Assembly (NCBI RefSeq): GCF_026340465.1
Contig: NZ_JAPEPC010000001.1
Span: 1,863,501 to 1,927,500 of the forward strand
Direction: 5' to 3'
From: Streptomyces sp. NBC_01306
Lineage (GTDB): Bacteria; Actinomycetota; Actinomycetes; Streptomycetales; Streptomycetaceae
Length of the DNA stretch: 64,000 nt
Shown here: positions 1 through 8,900 of the stretch, piece by piece
How the letters are laid out: every line of letters starts with the position of its first letter
Position numbering within the stretch: position 1 is the stretch's first letter
The notes under the pieces: model-generated
Told to the model about the DNA's origin: nothing
Seen by the model: only the letters and a program-made list of their open reading frames with translations
The model's database searches: none
Translations under genes and position numbers: made by a program

Positions 1-1
1 C

Positions 2-1420
2 AACCCCTCGTTCACGCAGCCGCTGATGTACGACCTGATCGACAAGAAGCGCTCGGTGCGCAAGCTCTACACCGAGTCCCTCATCGGTCGCGGCGACATC
101 ACGCTGGAAGAGGCGGAGCAGGCGCTCCAGGACTTCCAGGGCCAGCTGGAGAAGGTCTTCGCGGAGGTCCGCGAGGCCACAGCGGAGCCCGCCGAGGCCA
201 CGGTGCCGGTCCCGCAGGCCGAGTTCCCGGTCGCCGTGGACACCTCGATCTCCCAGGAGGTCGTGAAGCGGATCGCCGAGTCGCAGGTCAACATCCCGGA
301 CCGGATCACCGTGCACCCGCGGCTGCTGCCGCAGGTGCAGCGCCGGGCCGCGATGATCGACGAGGGCACGATCGACTGGGCGATGGGCGAGACCCTCGCC
401 ATCGGCTCGCTGCTCCTGGAGGGCACCCCGGTCCGCCTCTCCGGCCAGGACTCGCGCCGCGGGACCTTCGGCCAGCGGCACGCGGTGCTCATCGACCGCA
501 AGACCGGCGAGGACTTCACCCCGCTGCTCTACCTCTCCGACGACCAGGCGCGTTACAACGTCTACGACTCGCTGCTCAGCGAGTACGCGGTGATGGGCTT
601 CGAGTACGGCTACTCGCTGGCCCGCCCGGAGTCGCTGGTCATGTGGGAAGCGCAGTTCGGTGACTTCGTCAACGGCGCGCAGACCGTGGTGGACGAGTAC
701 ATCTCGGCCGCCGAGCAGAAGTGGGGCCAGACGTCCGGCGTCACCCTGCTCCTCCCGCACGGCTACGAGGGCCAGGGACCGGACCACTCGTCCGCCCGCC
801 CGGAGCGCTTCCTCCAGCTGTGCGCGCAGAACAACATGACGGTCGCCATGCCGACGCTCCCGTCGAACTACTTCCACCTCCTGCGGTGGCAGGTGCACAA
901 CCCGCACCACAAGCCGCTGGTCGTCTTCACCCCGAAGTCGATGCTCCGCCTCAAGGCGGCCGCGTCGAAGGCGGAGGAGTTCACCACGGGCGGCTTCCGT
1001 CCGGTCATCGGGGACGACAGTGTCGACCCGAGCGCCGTGCGCAAGGTCGTCTTCACGGCCGGCAAGGTCTACTACGACCTGGACGCGGAGCGCACCAAGC
1101 GCGGCGTCACGGACACCGCGATCATCCGTCTTGAGCGCCTGTACCCGCTGCCGGGTGCCGAACTCCAGGCGGAGATCGCCAAGTTCCCGAACGCCGAGAA
1201 GTACCTCTGGGCGCAGGAGGAGCCGGCGAACCAGGGTGCGTGGCCGTTCATCGCGCTCAACCTGATCGACCACCTGGACCTGGCGGTCGGCGCCGACGTC
1301 CCGCACGGTGAGCGCCTGCGCCGCATCTCGCGGCCGCACGGCTCGTCGCCCGCGGTCGGCTCCGCCAAGCGCCACCAGGCCGAGCAGGCCCAGCTGGTCG
1401 CCGAGGTCTTCGAGGCCTAG
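2..1420 (+). CDS. kgd: Multifunctional 2-oxoglutarate decarboxylase/dehydrogenase E1, C-terminal part (5' end outside window)
   Basis: The reading frame is already open at base 2, so about 473 C-terminal residues are present and the start lies outside the window. The E1 transketolase-like signature is clear: AQFGDFVNGAQ, then LLPHGYEGQGPDHSSARPER, then FLQLCAQNNM. It is followed by the C-terminal lobe of 2-oxoglutarate dehydrogenase E1, including LEQ-type residues LERLYPLP and WAQEEPANQGAW. In actinobacteria this protein is usually a long E2-E1 fusion (Kgd/OdhA/SucA) acting at the 2-oxoglutarate step of the TCA cycle, using thiamine diphosphate; whether the fusion is present here cannot be seen. 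It ends at TAG 1418-1420 and is followed directly by a strong hairpin terminator. Confidence 0.95.
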   Translation, partial: NPSFTQPLMYDLIDKKRSVRKLYTESLIGRGDITLEEAEQALQDFQGQLEKVFAEVREATAEPAEATVPVPQAEFPVAVDTSISQEVVKRIAESQVNIPDRITVHPRLLPQVQRRAAMIDEGTIDWAMGETLAIGSLLLEGTPVRLSGQDSRRGTFGQRHAVLIDRKTGEDFTPLLYLSDDQARYNVYDSLLSEYAVMGFEYGYSLARPESLVMWEAQFGDFVNGAQTVVDEYISAAEQKWGQTSGVTLLLPHGYEGQGPDHSSARPERFLQLCAQNNMTVAMPTLPSNYFHLLRWQVHNPHHKPLVVFTPKSMLRLKAAASKAEEFTTGGFRPVIGDDSVDPSAVRKVVFTAGKVYYDLDAERTKRGVTDTAIIRLERLYPLPGAELQAEIAKFPNAEKYLWAQEEPANQGAWPFIALNLIDHLDLAVGADVPHGERLRRISRPHGSSPAVGSAKRHQAEQAQLVAEVFEA

Positions 1421-1442
1421 GCGGTACCGGCAGGTTCATCCC

Positions 1443-1480
1443 TGGGGCCCGTACGCATCGTGTGATGCGTACGGGCCCCA
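1443..1480. terminator. Bidirectional intrinsic terminator between convergent genes
   Basis: A perfect 17-bp stem (1443-1459 with 1464-1480) closes a four-base loop GTGT. It sits between the 3' end of the oxoglutarate decarboxylase gene and the convergent 3' end of the TIR-NB-ARC-TPR gene. As usual in Streptomyces there is no long U-tract. Confidence 0.85.
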
Positions 1481-1528
1481 CGGCGTACCGCGGCCGGCTC
1501 ACGACCGGACCGCGGCCGGCCCCGTGGC

Positions 1529-4495
1529 TCAGACGAACTGCGGCTCGAAGTCCCAGTACCGCACCGCGCCGTCCCTGATGCTCCGGGTGTGCTGGTGGTC
1601 GTCCCCGAGCAGTTCGGTGATCCGTGCCAGCGCCTCCGCGTGCAGCCGCCCGGCGAGCGCCGTATCGCCGGCCGCCCGCAGGTCACGGGCGAGCGCGGTC
1701 TGGGCGGTGGTGGTCAGCGGGTGCCCGGGGCCGAGCGACCGCACGGACCGGTCCAGCAGGTCGTGTCCCAGCCGTACGGCGCCTTCGGCGTCTCCCGCCC
1801 GCTGCCGTGCCGTCGCGGTGTTGAAGGCGCAGCCCAGCGTCCACGGGTGGTCCGCGCCCACCGCGTCCGTCATCTGCTCCAGGGTCTGTTCGGCGAGTTC
1901 CAGGGCGCCGTCGTGGTCGCCCGCGTCGCCCTGCAGCAGTGCCAGGTTGGCCCGGGTGCCCACCGCGTACGGGTGCAGCTCGCCGAGTTGCAGCGCGTAC
2001 AGCGAGGCCGTCTCGTCCGCGAGGTCGTAGGCCTCACGGAACTCGCCCGCCTCGCGCAGCAGCATCGCGAAGTCGGCGCCCGCCCGCAGGGTGTCGGGGT
2101 GGCGGCGGCCGCGCCGGGCGACCCGGCGTTTGCGGACGCTGAGCAGCAGCGCTCTGGCCTGGAGGAGCTTCCCGTCGCGGCGCAGGCACAGGGCGAGGTT
2201 GTGGTCGGCGTTCAGGGTCTGTCCGTGGTTGCGGTCCAGCTCCTGGCCGTGCAGCCGCGAGTTGTGCTGCTGGATCTCCAGGGCCTCCCGGTAGCGCCCG
2301 AGCAGCCGCAGCATGGTCGCGGTGCGCAGCGCCGAGTGCAGGGTGAGCGGATTGCGCCCGCCGAGCAGGGCGACCCGCGCGGTCAGGATGTCCCGGTGCA
2401 GGTCCAGCGACGCCTGGTACTTCCCCTGGAGGCCCATCGCCTCGGCCAGGTTGTTCCGTATGGACAGGGTGCGCGGCACCTCGGCGTCGCCCAGCGAGGT
2501 GACGGCCTCCCGGTCCGCCTGCTCGAAGAGCGTCCTGGCCTCGTCGTAGCGGCCGAGCGCCAGCAGGGTGCCGCCGAGCCCGTCCCTGGCCCTGATCACT
2601 TCGATGGGTTCGGCTCCGGGGCTGCTCAGCAGCCGTTCGAGCACCTCACGTCCGACCGCCTCGGCCTCGGCGTAACGGCCCAGCCTGCGCTCCATGTTGG
2701 CGCGCTGGTGGACGGCGACCAGGACGGATGTGCTGGTGGCGCCGGACACCCGCTCCCAGTGCTCGACGGCCGCCCGGCTGAGCCGCCCGCCCTCCTCGTA
2801 CTCGCCGCGCATCCGCAGGTACTCGATGCAGTTGAGCACCAGCCTGCGCACGTCCTCGTCGGCCGACTCCAGGGCGCCCGCGATCTCCAGATGCGGAATC
2901 AGCTCGGCGTAGCGTGACCAGTTGCGGGACGACGCCGGGTCCCTCGGGTCGGCGGTGACGAGCACCTTGAGCGCGGCCTCGGTCAGCTCCGCGCGCTCAC
3001 CGGGTGTCTGGGCGTGCCGTACGAAGGAGTGGAAGATCCGGTGCATCCGCAGGGCGGCGACGGTGACGGAGCCGCCCATCCGCGGGACGGGGTCGTACTC
3101 CAGCCGCATGGAGGTCACTTCGGAGAGCCGGCGCAGGGCGGAGTTCCAGCTGCTCGGTTCCGGGACGACCCGGTCCAGGGGTTTGGGGAGGTCGGTGGCG
3201 CGCGCCGACTGGAGCAGCCGCAGCGGCAGCATCCCCGGGGAGAAGCGGGCGAGCAGATTGAGCAGTTTCCAGGCGCCCGGGTCCTGTTCGCGCAGGCTGC
3301 CGAGGGTCCTGGCCCAGGCGATCTGGAAGGACACCGGGTAGTCCTGGGAGGCCAGCACCCCGAAGCGGTCGGGGTTGCTCTCCGTCAGCTCCCTGATGTA
3401 CTCGGGGATGTCGACGGTGGGGTTGATGTCGAGCCAGGCCGCCGTCTGGTCGAGCAACAGCGGCAGGTCCTCGACTGCTTCGGCGAGCAGCCCGGCCTCG
3501 TACGGGGAGAGCCGCTGGGAGCGGCGGCCCGCGAAGGCCACGGACTCCTCCCGCTCGAAGTGCCCCACCTGGAACAGCTCGGCCAGGGCCGACCACTCCT
3601 GGTGGTTGGTGGTGACCAGGACGTCGCCCGCCCCTTCGGGCAGCAGGGCGGCCAGCTTCTCGGGGTCTCCGGCGCCGTCGAGGACGATCAGCCAGCTGTC
3701 GCCGGTGGCGCGCAGCTTTCCGGCGGCCGCGGCTATGGACTGGTCGAGCTTGCTGCCGACTCCCGCGCCGAGGGCTTCGGCGAGGGTGCCGAACTGCTCA
3801 CGGGCGGTGCCGGTGGTGGTTGCGTCCAGCCACCAGACGATGTCGTACTCGCCCTTGAAGCGGTGGACGTACTCCAGCGCGATCTGGGTCTTGCCGATCC
3901 CGCCCGGCCCGCACAGCGCGAGTACCGCACCCTCGCCGCGGCCGGCGGCGAAGGTGTCGTGGATGTGGTCGAGCAGGGTTCCGCGGCCGGTGAACCTGCG
4001 GTTGCGGCGCGGTACGTTCTGGATGTCCGGCGGGTCGTCGGGGAACCGCGGGACGCGGTCCAGGGTGACCGGGCGGACCGCGCCGTCCGGTGCGCCGGCG
4101 ACTTCGAGCACCCGCCTGCGGGCCGCGTCGGCGCTCAGGCCGCGCAGCGCGACCGGCCCCAGGGCGATGATGGCCTCGGGCAGCGGGCGGGTGGTGACGC
4201 TGACTCCGGCGATCCGTTCGGGGTGGTCGGCGAGCATCTGGCGCAGCGCGTCGGCCCACGCCGTGCGGAGGCCGTCGTCGAACCGCTCGAACCAGTCGTC
4301 GATGACGAGCAGGACCCGCCCGGGTGCGGTCAGCATTCCGGTGAGGGCGTCGGCGGTCGGCGAGCTCCGGGCCGGGTTCCAGCGGACCAGGGCGGTGGCG
4401 GTCCCCACCTCCGTGAGCTGCCGGGCCATCCAGTGGGCCCAGGGCTCGCTCTGCCCGGCGAAGACCACCGTGACATGGGGAGTCGACTCCGCCAT
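1529..4495 (-). CDS. TIR-like / NB-ARC / tetratricopeptide repeat protein (FxSxx-COOH system TPR type)
   Basis: 988 residues from ATG 4495, chosen because GGGAG lies just upstream; a longer ATG at 4585 lacks this. The N-terminus (about residues 5-125) looks like a TIR-type alpha/beta domain (VTVVFAGQSEPWAHWMA). The linker motif VPRRNRRFTGR precedes a STAND/NB-ARC ATPase with P-loop GPGGIGKT (about 196-203) and a Walker B-like WLIVLDGAGD, followed by LVTTNHQEW. From about residue 550 to the end there are many TPR units (repeated LGRY.EA and LLG..HP.TL). It is the last gene of a seven-gene operon and lies downstream of an FxsB-type radical SAM gene, the context in which this TPR family occurs. 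It is probably a sensor/regulatory NTPase that assembles on TPR-bound ligands. What it senses is not known. Confidence 0.85.
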   Translation of the reverse strand: MAESTPHVTVVFAGQSEPWAHWMARQLTEVGTATALVRWNPARSSPTADALTGMLTAPGRVLLVIDDWFERFDDGLRTAWADALRQMLADHPERIAGVSVTTRPLPEAIIALGPVALRGLSADAARRRVLEVAGAPDGAVRPVTLDRVPRFPDDPPDIQNVPRRNRRFTGRGTLLDHIHDTFAAGRGEGAVLALCGPGGIGKTQIALEYVHRFKGEYDIVWWLDATTTGTAREQFGTLAEALGAGVGSKLDQSIAAAAGKLRATGDSWLIVLDGAGDPEKLAALLPEGAGDVLVTTNHQEWSALAELFQVGHFEREESVAFAGRRSQRLSPYEAGLLAEAVEDLPLLLDQTAAWLDINPTVDIPEYIRELTESNPDRFGVLASQDYPVSFQIAWARTLGSLREQDPGAWKLLNLLARFSPGMLPLRLLQSARATDLPKPLDRVVPEPSSWNSALRRLSEVTSMRLEYDPVPRMGGSVTVAALRMHRIFHSFVRHAQTPGERAELTEAALKVLVTADPRDPASSRNWSRYAELIPHLEIAGALESADEDVRRLVLNCIEYLRMRGEYEEGGRLSRAAVEHWERVSGATSTSVLVAVHQRANMERRLGRYAEAEAVGREVLERLLSSPGAEPIEVIRARDGLGGTLLALGRYDEARTLFEQADREAVTSLGDAEVPRTLSIRNNLAEAMGLQGKYQASLDLHRDILTARVALLGGRNPLTLHSALRTATMLRLLGRYREALEIQQHNSRLHGQELDRNHGQTLNADHNLALCLRRDGKLLQARALLLSVRKRRVARRGRRHPDTLRAGADFAMLLREAGEFREAYDLADETASLYALQLGELHPYAVGTRANLALLQGDAGDHDGALELAEQTLEQMTDAVGADHPWTLGCAFNTATARQRAGDAEGAVRLGHDLLDRSVRSLGPGHPLTTTAQTALARDLRAAGDTALAGRLHAEALARITELLGDDHQHTRSIRDGAVRYWDFEPQFV

Positions 4496-4591
4496 CGTCA
4501 CTCCCTCAACCAGTTGCGTCACTGTCGTGCACCTACCACTCAAGTGTGAACAGAAGTCGCCATGTTGACGGCCAGTCGGCGCCACGATACG

Positions 4592-5773
4592 TCACGTGAC
4601 GAAAGCGCTCAGCCGGTGGGCGATATACCGGATGAGGTACTCCAAATCGGCGCAGTAGACGCTGGGGTGCCGGAAGCCGGCCCCGGCCGCGTAACGGTGG
4701 ACGTAGTTGCCACCGCCGCACACCCGGAGCACCGGGCAGCGCAGGCAGACTCCGGGGAGCGCCTTCTCACCGAGCTGTCTGGCGGCGATCCCGGGGTGCG
4801 CGAGCGCGGTGTCGAAGGGGTCGCTGAAGACGTCGAGGCCGGTCGAAGGGGCTCCCTCGTAGGCGGACTTGAGCGCGTCGACCTGCTCGATGGCGCCGTC
4901 GGTGTCCACGACGACGACGGCCAGCGGGGCCAGCCCCACCGCCTCGGCCGCGGCCGGTTCGCCGAACAGCAGCGCGACGAGGGTGTGGAAGAGCCGGATG
5001 CGCGGCTGGCCGGGACCGCCGTCCCACCAGCGGTCGAAGACGGTGGCGAGCCAGTGGCCGTACGGGGTGGGGCGCGGCCGGTGCCGGCCCGGTTCCCCCG
5101 GCTCGGTCCCCGGTGGCGGCACGGACCAGTTGCCGTGCGGCAGCAGCAGGTCGAGCCCCGGCGGGCGCAGCGCGCGCAGGCTGTCGTACACCTCGACCGG
5201 GTCGGCCGCGAGGTCGATGGTGCAGAGGATCCCGGCGTACGTGCCGGGGTGCCGGCACGCGGCGAGCAGCCGGGCGGCCCGGTGGGCGGCGGGCCAGGAG
5301 GGCCGGCCCGCGTGGTCCCTGCGGCGGGAGTTGAGCGCCGCGGTGCCGCCGTCGAGGGAGAGCCCGACGCGGATCCGGGCGGCGGCGAGCGCGTCGAGCG
5401 TACGGGCGGTCAGCAGGGTCCCGTTGGTCTGCACGGTCGCGGTGACCTCGCACCCCGCGGGCACCGCGTCCCGTACGGCGCGGGCGTACTCGATCACCGG
5501 GCCCGGCCCGGACAGCAGCGGTTCGCCGCCGTGCAGTTCGATCCGGATACGCGGGAGCCGGTGCGCGGTGACGTGCTCGGCGATCCGCGCCGCGGTCCTG
5601 CGGACGGTCTCGCCGGTGGCGCGGCGCGGGCGCTCCCGCCAGCTGCTGTCCTGGCCGCGGTAGACGTAGCAGTAGGAGCAGCCGAGGTTGCAGCGGCTGT
5701 GCACCTTCAGGACGAACTGCCGGAACGGCACGGGGTGTTGAGCGACGGGCCGGTCGCGGACCGCGGGGGTCAT
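4592..5773 (-). CDS. fxsB: FxsB-family radical SAM/SPASM peptide maturase
   Basis: 393 residues from ATG 5773, which overlaps the stop of the small upstream gene (ATGA). The radical SAM cluster motif is CNLGCSYC (CX3CX2C) near residue 30, preceded by FVLKVHSR, both typical of FxsB-like enzymes. The motif ELHGGEPLLSGP (the GGE element) follows, then the AdoMet-barrel elements TVQTNGTLL and VGLSLDG. The C-terminus has a SPASM-like cysteine set: CLRCPVLRVCGGGNYVHRY, then a further Cys in VYCADL. Enzymes of this family form cyclophane cross-links on ribosomal peptides, joining an aromatic side chain to a nearby residue. The likely substrate is the 51-residue peptide encoded immediately upstream. 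A start further upstream at 5869 would read through that peptide gene and is rejected. Confidence 0.88.
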   Translation of the reverse strand: MTPAVRDRPVAQHPVPFRQFVLKVHSRCNLGCSYCYVYRGQDSSWRERPRRATGETVRRTAARIAEHVTAHRLPRIRIELHGGEPLLSGPGPVIEYARAVRDAVPAGCEVTATVQTNGTLLTARTLDALAAARIRVGLSLDGGTAALNSRRRDHAGRPSWPAAHRAARLLAACRHPGTYAGILCTIDLAADPVEVYDSLRALRPPGLDLLLPHGNWSVPPPGTEPGEPGRHRPRPTPYGHWLATVFDRWWDGGPGQPRIRLFHTLVALLFGEPAAAEAVGLAPLAVVVVDTDGAIEQVDALKSAYEGAPSTGLDVFSDPFDTALAHPGIAARQLGEKALPGVCLRCPVLRVCGGGNYVHRYAAGAGFRHPSVYCADLEYLIRYIAHRLSAFVT

Positions 5774-5925
5774 GGCGCGTCCTCGTAGTAGGCGATGAGC
5801 GGTTCGTGCGGATCGCGCTGCCGGGTCTCGGCGAGTACGGCGGCGAGCACCGGGTGGCCGGTGTCCCACGGCGGGGTCAGCCGGGGCAGCGGGTCGCCGG
5901 GCAGTGCTTCGGTGTCGTGGGTCAA
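5770..5925 (-). CDS. 51-residue small protein, candidate RiPP precursor for the FxsB-type maturase
   Basis: A short frame starts at TTG 5925, which overlaps the TGA of the vWA gene (TTGA), and ends at TGA 5770-5772, which overlaps the ATG of the radical SAM gene (ATGA). It is thus linked to its neighbours by overlap at both ends. About nine in ten codons end in G or C, as expected for a translated Streptomyces gene. The product begins MTHDTEALPGDP, has a short helical middle (HPVLAAVLAETRQ), and ends EPLIAYYEDAP. The aromatic-X-acidic triplets YYE and YED near the C-terminus resemble the sites that cyclophane-forming SPASM enzymes cross-link. It does not carry the classical FxSxx-COOH tail. 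Alternatives are a recognition or regulatory subunit of the enzyme. The function is inferred from context only. Confidence 0.7.
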   Translation of the reverse strand: MTHDTEALPGDPLPRLTPPWDTGHPVLAAVLAETRQRDPHEPLIAYYEDAP

Positions 5926-8900
5926 CGGCCGGCCGCCCCGTCCGTCAGCCGGGCGACGGCGTCCCGGACACCGGCCGCGGCACTGTCCCCCGCGGGTCCG
6001 GCGGACTCCAGCAGCGCCAGGGCCGCCCGGTACTCGCGGAGGGCTTCCGGCGGACCCGCGAGCTCCTCCAGCACAGCGGCGCGCGCCGCCCGCGCCGCAC
6101 CGGCCCGCCCATCGTCGTCCACGTCGGTGGCGCGCAGATAGTGCTCGGCGGCCTGCTGGAGCCGGTCGGGGGTGCCGGTGTGCCGGGCGAGCAGCACCGC
6201 GATGTCGCCCCGGGCCTGCCAGGCGCGCGAGGCCGCGTACGGGTCGGGGGCCCCGCGCGCGGCGGCTCCTTGGGCCCAGTCGGCCTCGTAGAGGTCGGTG
6301 AGCCCGCCGGTGGCCCGGTAGCGCGCCAGATACAGCGCCCCGAGCAGCGCCCGGCGCGCGGCCAGTTCGCGGTCCGACTCGGCCGTCTCGTCGACGGCCT
6401 CGCGCAGCCGGCGTACGGCGGCGTCGAGATCGCCGGGCGCGCCGTCCCGCGCCGCACGGTGTCCCAGCGCCCGGCCCAGCCGGGTGAGGAGCCTGGCCGG
6501 CCGGTCCGGGGTCCCGGTGGCGAGGGCGGCGGCCCAGTGCTCGATGGCACCGTCCAGATGTATGCCGGGCCGGGGGGCCGGCCCCTGGCCGTGTCCGGGG
6601 GCGCCCCCGTGGGCGCTGTCCGGGCGGGCGCTCTCCCCCCGGCTGCCCTCCGGGCGGGCGCTCTCCGGATGAACGCTGTCCGGATGGGCGCTGTCCGGAT
6701 GAACGCTGTCCGGGCGGGCGCTCTCCAAAGGGACACTGTCCGGGCGGCCGGCCGCCGGATGGACACTGTCCGGGCGGACGGCCGCCGGGAGAGCGGGAGC
6801 GGCGGGGTCGATGTGCCCCTGCCAGTGCACGTCCCCCATGCGCAGGTGGCAGTGGTGGCGTACGGCGTCGTCATCGGCGGCCGCCAGGGCCGCGGCGAGC
6901 GCGTCCAGCACCTCCCACCGCCACGACGCGTCGCCGCCCTCCAGGTGGGCCAGCTCCAGCGCACTGGCGATCTTCAGCCAGATGTCGGCCCGTTCGGCGC
7001 CCCCGGTGGCCTCGGCGGCGGCGGGGCGCAGCGCCCGGAGCGCACGCAGGGCGTAGTGCCGTACGACGTCGTCACTCACCACGTGGCGGGCCAGGTCCAG
7101 TTCCAGGGTGCCGTGCAGCACCCGCGCCCCGACCCCGTCCGCCGTGTCCGCCAGCCGCTCGGCGAGCGCCGCCGCCGCGTACAGGGGCGTGGTGTCCACC
7201 GCCGGCCCGCCCGCCCTGGACAGCCGCCGCAGCACCTCGATGTGGAGTGCGGCGGCCGCCGGCCACTCCTGCGACGGCCGTACGGCCTCCGTCACCCCGC
7301 GGAGCCGGTCGGACGCCGCGGACAGCAGCTCGGCCGCGGTGTCCGCGTCATCGAGAGGGGCGTCGCCGGGGTACGGGCCGCGGACCTCGCGCAGTACCTT
7401 CCCGGCCAGCTCCTGGCCGAGTTGCCCTTCATCGGCCGCCACCGCCATGGCGTGCAGCACCTCGGCGGCCGCGAACCCGTCGGAGGACTTCGCGGATTCC
7501 CAGGCCTCCGCCAGGTCCTCGTCCAGCGCACGCAGCCGCCAGCGCAGCAGCAGCGCCCGGGACAGCTCCGCCCGGCGGGCCGGCACCGACTCACGTCGCC
7601 GCTCCCCTGCCGCGGCCAGGCGCAGCAGCCCGATCGCGCTGTCGAGGTCCCGTACGCCGCCGAACCGCTCGTACCGCTGGATGAACTCGTCCGCCTGCGC
7701 GGTGAGTTCGCCCGGGGTGCCGGGGCCGGGCGGCGCGACGGGAGGCCCGCCGCGGCGTCTGATGGTGTCCGCCGCGACCTCGGCGAAGACGCGCAGCCCG
7801 GCGGGCATCGCACCGCCGCCCGCCGGGACGGGCAGCCGCTCGCCGAGCGCGACGGCGGCCATGGCGGGGAAGTTGCGCGCGCTGCGGCCGAAGCGCCGCT
7901 GGACATAGCTCGAACTGTGCCGCAGCACGAGCCGCTCGTCCCCCCGGTCGAGCCGGGCGGCGAGCAACACCTTCACCCCGTCGAGGAATTCGTAGTACGG
8001 ACCGTCGGAGGGGCCGATGTCGGGCCGCTCGGCGCGCCGTACGATGCCGCCGAGCAGCACCTCGGCCAGCGCCTCGGGGCCGGTGCCCGCCAGCATCGTG
8101 TGCTGGACGAGCCGCATCACCGGCAGCACCAGCGGCACCGCCGTCAGATACTCGGCAAGCCGCTGCGCGGTGGGGGACGCGGTCCGCCGGAACGCGCCGA
8201 CCCGCTCCTGCCCGGTGAGCGCGGCCTCGGCCCGTACCGGTGCGCGGGAGGGCGGTTGGTCACGGCGCACCCAGGCGGCCGCGGTGGACACCGACTGGCC
8301 GGTGCCGCCGGAGACCAGCCCGGCCCAGCCCTCCACGGAGGTGCGCCGCAGCGCGAGCACCGGGACCGGTCTGCCGTCGCGCGGGTCGGAGCCGTGCGGC
8401 GCTGCGCTGAACTCCAGCCGCCCCAGGGGGCCTTCGTGCCGCCGCAGCACCCCTCCGTACGCGGGCAGATGGGTCCGCCGCCACAGCCGCTGCGGCAGCG
8501 GCTGGACGACTGCGACCGGGGTGGTGGCCGACCAGTGGTACAGCAGCCGCTGCAGGACACCGGACCGCCACATGGGTCCTGAGCAGTCCGAGAGCAGCAG
8601 GATGATCCGGCGGCCGGTGGGGTCGCCGAGCTGGGCTGCGCGGCGCAGCGGTCCCGCCGGGACGCGTCCGGCCGCGTATCCGGCGCCCGATTCGCCGTCC
8701 GGGTGCAGATAGCGCAGCTGGACGTCCTGGAAGACTCCGGCGCCGGCGCAGATGCCGGCCAGCTCCTCCAGCGCGCTCTCCCAGGCGACCGTCGACGTGG
8801 AGACGTCCATGAGGAGCAGCAGCCGCGCCTTCTGCCGGCGCGCCGCGCGCAGTACCGGAATGACCAGTCCGGTGTCGGCCGCCCGGCCGGCGGTGGCCTC

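Noticed and set aside
1589..4568. Long plus-strand frames opposite the TIR-NB-ARC-TPR gene
   Set aside because: They are antisense shadows of high-GC codon use without recognisable domains.
5774..5869. N-terminal extension of the radical SAM protein to an upstream ATG
   Set aside because: It reads through the small peptide gene in another frame, has Arg-rich nonsense composition, and the ATG at 5773 overlaps that gene's stop in the standard coupled way.
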